Source: Candidatus Nomurabacteria bacterium
Lineage (GTDB): Bacteria; Patescibacteriota; Minisyncoccia; Phycocordibacterales; UBA5272
Assembly: GCA_003518045.1 (NCBI GenBank)
Contig: DOZK01000015.1
Location: forward strand, 25,193-47,765
DNA length: 22,573 nucleotides
Reading direction: 5' to 3'
The notes beneath the pieces are model-generated. The model was not told the origin of the DNA and did no database searches. It saw nothing but the letters and a program-made list of their open reading frames with translations. Position 1 is the first letter of the stretch; every line of letters starts with the position of its first letter. Of the stretch, positions 18,790 to 22,573 are shown in pieces. The position numbers and the translations under genes were made by a program.

Positions 18790-20925
18790 ATGTCAAGCGA
18801 AACAAAAAATACTAAAAATGAAAACAAAGACCAGAAGGAAATGGTGGGTGTCTTTAACCTGAAAGGATTTGTACCAGCCGGCGACCAACCAAAGGCTATC
18901 GCACAATTGGTTGATGGTCTTAAAAAAGGTATGTCTCGTCAGACATTACTTGGTGCAACTGGTACTGGTAAAACTTTTACTATTGCAAATGTAATACAGC
19001 AAATACAAAAACCAACACTTGTTATCGCTCATAATAAAACTCTCGCTGCTCAACTTGCTCAAGAATTCCGTACATTTTTCCCCGATGCTGCGGTTCACTA
19101 TTTCGTATCTTATTATGACTATTATCAACCAGAGGCTTATATGCCGGTGACTGATACTTATATAGAAAAAGATGCACAGATAAATGAAGAGATTGATAGA
19201 CTTCGCCACGCCTCCACTCAGGCATTACTTACTAGAAAAGATGTAATTATTGTTGCGTCGGTTTCTTGTATTTACGGTTTAGGCTCACCGAAAGATTATG
19301 AAAGAGAAAATATAAAGTTATCAGTGGGGGATAATTTTTCAAAAGTTGAACTGATGAAAAGATTTGTGGGCATACAATATGAAAGAACAAACGCTGACCT
19401 TTCCCCAGGAACATTTCGAGCGCTTGGAAATAGAATAGATATAATGCCGATATCAGAAACAATAATGCTTCAATTGGAAATTGCTGGTGGGAAAATTTCT
19501 CATATGCAAATCGTTGATCCAGTTTCTATGAGGCTTTTAAAAGTCGTAGATAATTATTTTATTTTTCCAGCAAAGCATTTTATTTCAGATGTTGAGACTC
19601 GCGAGCGTGCAGTGAAGACCATCGAAGCAGAATTAAAATCACGCCTTGCAGAATTTGATAAAGAAGGAAAAATTTTGGAAGCCGAGAGAATTAAGCGTCG
19701 CACTCGCTATGATGTTGCTATGATTAAGGAAGTTGGATTTTGTCAGGGAATAGAAAATTATTCACGTCATCTTTCCGGCAAAGAGCCAGGAGTTGCACCG
19801 GACACATTACTTGAGTATTTCCCACATCTGCTAAAGCAGCGCAGACCACGCAGACTTGACGCAGAAGGTCGCAGAAAAAATACAGAAATAAATGCTGGAG
19901 AAAATACAGAATCGATACCAGAGTTTTTGACGATAATTGATGAGTCTCACGTAACTCTTCCACAATTGCATGGCATGTATGCAGGGGACCAGTCTCGTAA
20001 AAATACTCTTGTTGAATATGGTTTTAGATTACCAAGTGCAAAGGATAATCGTCCACTTAAATATGATGAATTTGAAAAACGAGTAGCCCAAGTGATTTAT
20101 GTTTCTGCGACACCTAGCACATTTGAGCGAACAGAATCTGATCAAATAGTTGAGCAAATTATTCGACCAACAGGATTGCTTGACCCAGTACTTGAATTGA
20201 GAAAAGTCGGAGCAAGTGGTGCGTATAAAGGCCAAGTACATGATTTCATTGAAGAAGTTATTAAAGATGTAAAAAAAGGGGGAAGAGTTCTTGTAACGAC
20301 GCTTACAAAAAAGATGGCAGAGAGTTTGTCAGAATATTTGAAAGAGCAGGGAGTAAAAGCAGAATATGTTCACAGTGATATAAAAACAATGGAGCGTATT
20401 ACTATTCTTACAAGTTTCCGTCGTGGAACTTTTGATTGTCTTGTTGGTGTGAACTTGCTTCGAGAGGGATTGGATTTACCTGAAGTAACATTGATTGGAA
20501 TTATGGATGCCGATAAAGAGGGATTTCTTCGTTCAGAAACTTCGCTCATACAAACAATTGGTCGTGCCGCACGTAACTCAAATGGCCGAGTTATTTTGTA
20601 TGCAGATGTTATGACTGGTTCTATGGAGCGTGCTATTGCAGAAACAAATCGTCGTCGAAAAATTCAAGAAGATTATAATAAAAAGCATGGCATTACGCCA
20701 ACAACAATACAAAAGAATATAAAAGATATTACAGAGGAAATGCAAAGTGATCATGCGAAAGCCGTGAATGAAGAATTACGTATTGATAAAAAATTATTCG
20801 CAAAAAATCCAGAGAAATTAATTAAACTAAAAGAGAAGGCGATGAAAGAAGCTGTGAAGATTTTGGATTTCGAGACAGCGGCTATCTTGCGCGACGAACT
20901 CGAAGTTCTTAAATCAAAAATATAG
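18790..20925 (+). CDS. uvrB: Excinuclease ABC subunit B
   Basis: A 711-residue nucleotide-excision-repair helicase that receives damaged DNA from UvrA and positions UvrC. GATGTGKT (55-62) is Walker A. SYYDYYQPEAYMP (107-119) is the damage-binding beta-hairpin. IDESHVT around 383-389 is motif II (Walker B), VSATPSTFE motif III, GVNLLREGLDLPEV motif V and IGRAARN motif VI. The C terminus, KEAVKILDFETAAILRDELE, is the UVR domain that contacts UvrC. Residues ~347-378 form a basic insertion absent from E. coli UvrB, encoded by CGCAGA repeated at 9-11-base steps (19840-19875). The last codons are part of the outer arm of a downstream palindromic element. Confidence 0.97.
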   Translation: MSSETKNTKNENKDQKEMVGVFNLKGFVPAGDQPKAIAQLVDGLKKGMSRQTLLGATGTGKTFTIANVIQQIQKPTLVIAHNKTLAAQLAQEFRTFFPDAAVHYFVSYYDYYQPEAYMPVTDTYIEKDAQINEEIDRLRHASTQALLTRKDVIIVASVSCIYGLGSPKDYERENIKLSVGDNFSKVELMKRFVGIQYERTNADLSPGTFRALGNRIDIMPISETIMLQLEIAGGKISHMQIVDPVSMRLLKVVDNYFIFPAKHFISDVETRERAVKTIEAELKSRLAEFDKEGKILEAERIKRRTRYDVAMIKEVGFCQGIENYSRHLSGKEPGVAPDTLLEYFPHLLKQRRPRRLDAEGRRKNTEINAGENTESIPEFLTIIDESHVTLPQLHGMYAGDQSRKNTLVEYGFRLPSAKDNRPLKYDEFEKRVAQVIYVSATPSTFERTESDQIVEQIIRPTGLLDPVLELRKVGASGAYKGQVHDFIEEVIKDVKKGGRVLVTTLTKKMAESLSEYLKEQGVKAEYVHSDIKTMERITILTSFRRGTFDCLVGVNLLREGLDLPEVTLIGIMDADKEGFLRSETSLIQTIGRAARNSNGRVILYADVMTGSMERAIAETNRRRKIQEDYNKKHGITPTTIQKNIKDITEEMQSDHAKAVNEELRIDKKLFAKNPEKLIKLKEKAMKEAVKILDFETAAILRDELEVLKSKI

Positions 20926-21034
20926 CCCTACCTGCTTTGTTATGATAACTTTTTATTCCTGCAAAGTACTACTCGTACATTTTAGTCATAAAAAGTCATC
21001 ACGCCTCGCATCTAAGGCTATATTTTGATTTAAG
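20908..21034. repeat. Palindromic element at the 3' end of uvrB
   Basis: CTTAAATCAAAAATATAGCC (20908-20927), containing the uvrB stop, pairs with GGCTATATTTTGATTTAAG (21016-21034) apart from one extra A. Inside, GATAACTTTTTAT pairs with ATAAAAAGTCATC. The core holds CTACCTGCTTTGTTATG, the central GTACTACTCGTAC (20966-20978) and CACGCCTCGCATC. It is the third copy of the family at 7704 and 10605, and could act as a transcription end for uvrB. Confidence 0.8.
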
Positions 21035-21110
21035 TTGATTAAAATTTAATCAGAAGTAAGATATAAGATACGAGAAGCAGGAGAGTGAGTCCTACAAAAT
21101 ATAGAAATTT

Positions 21111-21138
21111 TGTCATTCTCGCGAAGGCGGGAATCCAT
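21111..21138. repeat. Single-hairpin GTCATTC/GGAATCC unit
   Basis: TGTCATTCTCGC, GAAG, GCGGGAATCCATGG. It is the left half of the bipartite elements at 15463 and 17736. Similar CATTC...GGAATCC hairpins are known from intergenic regions of unrelated bacteria. Confidence 0.6.
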
Positions 21139-21144
21139 GGTTAT

Positions 21145-21196
21145 TTACGAAGGCCTTGCCTTCGTAAGTTGACAAGTGATACACTTTTGATACACT
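21145..21196 (+). promoter_or_regulatory. Promoter and possible operator of the second RHH/RelE pair
   Basis: TTGACA (21169-21174) and TACACT (21191-21196), 16 bases apart, with seven bases to the ATG at 21204. TGATACACT occurs twice (21177-21185 and 21188-21196), one helical turn apart, covering the spacer and -10. A perfect 10-bp hairpin (21145-21154 with 21158-21167) ends two bases before the -35. Confidence 0.7.
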
Positions 21197-21203
21197 AATA
21201 TAT

Positions 21204-21425
21204 ATGACAACATTAAAACGAAGACTAAATATAACAATGACTCCGGAAGTTGAGAAACTGGTGTCTCATATGGCAAAAAGAGACAATGTCCCACAAGCCA
21301 CAAAGATAAGTCAATTACTTAGAATATCTCTTATGTTAGAAGAGGATAGAGCTTTTAGTATTCTTGGAGACCAAAGATTTAATGAAAAGACTAAGAAGCT
21401 TTCTCATAAAGAAGTTTGGGGGTAA
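21204..21425 (+). CDS. RHH antitoxin (RelB/DUF6290-like)
   Basis: A 73-residue protein. KRRLNITMTPEVEKLVSHMA (5-24) is the ribbon and helix 1; NVPQATKISQLLRISLMLEE is the turn and helix 2; the acidic-to-basic tail ending KKLSHKEVW would contact the toxin. The toxin gene starts 15 bases later. A direct-repeat operator in the promoter fits self-repression. It is unlike the antitoxin at 8997 apart from the fold. Confidence 0.8.
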   Translation: MTTLKRRLNITMTPEVEKLVSHMAKRDNVPQATKISQLLRISLMLEEDRAFSILGDQRFNEKTKKLSHKEVWG

Positions 21426-21440
21426 AAATATAATAGAGCT

Positions 21441-21710
21441 ATGTTTGAGATAACATATCACAAAAAAATACTAGAAGACCTTGCTAGTATTTCTAGTTCT
21501 CATAAAAATATTATACGAAAATCGATTGAGGAAAAATTACGAACACAACCAGAATTTTTTGGGAAACCACTTCAATTTTCTTTATTTGGATTAAGAAGTA
21601 TGCGGGTTGGAGATTATCGTGTTATTTTCCAATTAAAAAAGAAAGAGGTATATATTGTTTTGATTGCACATAGGTCAGTGGTTTATAAAATTGTAAATAC
21701 AAGAATGTAG
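21441..21710 (+). CDS. RelE-family toxin
   Basis: An 89-residue RelE-like protein: FEITYHKKILEDLASI, a helix IRKSIEEKLRTQPEFFGKPL, then FGLRSMRVGDYRVIFQLKKK and VYIVLIAHRSVVYK. The segment L-R-S-x-R-V-G-D-Y-R-V is the RelE hallmark, with basic residues R52, R55 and R60 available for mRNA contact; the IAHRSVVY end (H77, R78) is usual in this branch. It probably cleaves mRNA on the ribosome when released from the antitoxin encoded just upstream. Confidence 0.87.
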   Translation: MFEITYHKKILEDLASISSSHKNIIRKSIEEKLRTQPEFFGKPLQFSLFGLRSMRVGDYRVIFQLKKKEVYIVLIAHRSVVYKIVNTRM

Positions 21711-21858
21711 TTTTTTGCTCTTATATAAATTACTACTCAGTATTTGTATTTGTTTGAAAACCTGCCTCGGCCGGCCGGCGGGTTGAAAAACCAAAATTGA
21801 AAATTAGTAATTAATTTGTACTCAAATTTTACTCTTTACATATCATAAATATGTGTTT

Positions 21859-21886
21859 TTGCATGTTTTTAATACGGGCGTATACT
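21859..21886 (+). promoter_or_regulatory. Promoter of the anchored unknown protein
   Basis: TTGCAT (21859-21864) and TATACT (21881-21886) separated by 16 bases, with eight bases to the ATG at 21895, again predicting a leaderless transcript. Confidence 0.65.
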
Positions 21887-21894
21887 GAGCGCAT

Positions 21895-22425
21895 ATGAAA
21901 ACATATATAGCGATATTGATAGGAATTGTTGTCCTTACTGGTGTAACTTTTGGTGGTTATAAAATTATAAAAAATAAGAGAGTAGTAAAAGTAGTTTCAG
22001 CAGAAAATGTAATTCGCATGAAGGAAGTTACCGGTCAGGTGATGCGTGAGTTCGAAGGTCAAAATGTTGTTGACTACAGTTTTCAAATTCCAGAGACGGC
22101 AACTTCCACTCTTGACATGGACAATGCTTTAATTAAAATTACAGATAATAATAATCCATACGCAACTATTTATATAAGCTATGAAGGCGCACGTGGTTTT
22201 GCACCAGTTGATTATATTGGTCAAGTTGTGGCACCTCACGTTTCAGTTATTGATATGGGGGATATAAAAAAAATAGGGGATCATGATTGGCAGACGGCTG
22301 AAACCGAAGGTAGTGAATGGCATGTGGCAGGAGCTGCGAACGACCAATGGCTTATCATTGTAGAAAATAAAAAAGCAGTTAGTGATACTGTGGTAAAAAC
22401 TTTAGAGAGTTTTAAAGCAAAGTAA
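21895..22425 (+). CDS. Membrane-anchored extracytoplasmic protein, unknown
   Basis: A 176-residue protein. Residues 4-26 form one N-terminal hydrophobic helix followed by basic residues (KIIKNKRVVK), so either a signal anchor or an uncleaved signal. The rest is soluble and rich in alternating strands (VVDYSFQIPETATSTLD, ALIKITDNNNPYATIYISYE, WQTAETEGSEWHVAG, QWLIIVENKK), resembling the small PsbP-like or stress-related domains outside the membrane; this likeness is only general. No catalytic motif is evident. It has its own promoter, and a strong hairpin follows. Confidence 0.7.
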   Translation: MKTYIAILIGIVVLTGVTFGGYKIIKNKRVVKVVSAENVIRMKEVTGQVMREFEGQNVVDYSFQIPETATSTLDMDNALIKITDNNNPYATIYISYEGARGFAPVDYIGQVVAPHVSVIDMGDIKKIGDHDWQTAETEGSEWHVAGAANDQWLIIVENKKAVSDTVVKTLESFKAK

Positions 22426-22463
22426 AATACAAGAAGCAAGGAGAAAGGAGTACGGAGTATGTA

Positions 22464-22496
22464 ATACAGGACGGCCACTTTGTGGCTGTCCTGTAT
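22464..22496. terminator. 15-bp hairpin, probable terminator
   Basis: ATACAGGACGGCCAC (22464-22478) pairs with GTGGCTGTCCTGTAT (22482-22496) with a single G-T pair and a three-base loop. It lacks a T-run, so termination is less certain than the hairpin itself. Confidence 0.65.
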
Positions 22497-22557
22497 TCGT
22501 ATTCAACTAATTACTAATAACCAATAACTAATAACTCCAATTATGGTCTCTCCTGAA

Positions 22558-22566
22558 TTAGCACTC
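22558..22566 (+). promoter_or_regulatory. Left half of a CIRCE (HrcA) operator
   Basis: TTAGCACTC is the exact left arm of the CIRCE consensus (TTAGCACTC, nine bases, GAGTGCTAA). Only seven bases of spacer remain in the window, so the right arm would lie just beyond. If present, the next gene is probably an HrcA-controlled chaperone. Confidence 0.5.
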
Positions 22567-22573
22567 TAATTGC

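Noticed and set aside
6679..21034. CRISPR array
   Set aside because: Repeats are dispersed, palindromic and divergent; there is no regular repeat-spacer spacing and no cas gene.
199..22425. UGA read as glycine (Gracilibacteria/SR1 code)
   Set aside because: Full-length conserved proteins are read without any internal TGA, which would be frequent if it coded for glycine.

Overview
The window reads as a chromosome segment of a Candidate Phyla Radiation (Patescibacteria) bacterium, probably of the Parcubacteria type. The grounds are small AT-rich genes with few Shine-Dalgarno sites, a secreted DUF5667 protein, a split transketolase, reduced sugar-phosphate metabolism, several tiny toxin-antitoxin pairs, and intergenic spaces full of short palindromic and tandem repeats. 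The taxon is inferred from gene content and style; no rRNA or marker set is present. The standard stop code fits all genes, although no intact gene ends in TGA.

Layout. 1-2100: tRNA-Trp, then two very AT-rich genes, one with a SEC-C zinc motif plus an HNH-like treble clef, the other possibly a PD-(D/E)XK-fold protein with a decayed 5' end. 2180-3750: an HD phosphohydrolase and a secreted DUF5667 coiled-coil protein, closed by a perfect 13-bp terminator. 3830-11620: the metabolic core, with GAPDH, a small HExxH protein, RpiB, an Rpe-like barrel, TktN, TktC, a RHH/RelE-type toxin-antitoxin pair, a PfkB sugar kinase (minus strand) and class II fructose-bisphosphate aldolase. 11625-12560: two CrtYc/CrtYd-like lycopene cyclase subunits and an SMR-like transporter, tightly packed behind fba. 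12640-14110: a HicB/HicA pair, a cutA gene broken by a 155-bp insertion, and a short VIT1/CCC1-like transporter. 14290-20930: malic enzyme, a stand-alone ppGpp-hydrolase-like HD protein, Tgt, two unknown minus-strand genes, and UvrB. 21200-22425: a second RHH/RelE pair and a membrane-anchored unknown. The window ends in what looks like the left half of a CIRCE (HrcA) operator.

How the genes work together. GAPDH, aldolase, RpiB, Rpe-like, the two transketolase halves and the PfkB kinase together cover the C3-C5-C6-C7 sugar-phosphate interconversions that many CPR bacteria use instead of a complete upper glycolysis. Malic enzyme adds a malate-to-pyruvate step. The remaining genes are repair (UvrB), tRNA modification (Tgt), stress or alarmone control (HD protein, three toxin-antitoxin modules) and membrane transport.

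Most striking signals. (1) About a dozen genes carry a TATACT-like -10 box, often preceded by TG, only 6-8 bases before the start codon, which predicts leaderless mRNAs. (2) A recognisable family of ~85-bp palindromic elements sits at the tkt, fba and uvrB loci. (3) An unrelated 155-bp element flanked by an 8-9-bp direct repeat has split cutA. (4) Short-period repeats of the intergenic type have apparently been absorbed in frame into Tgt and UvrB. (5) Tgt lacks its zinc cysteines, and Rpe lacks two metal-binding histidines.
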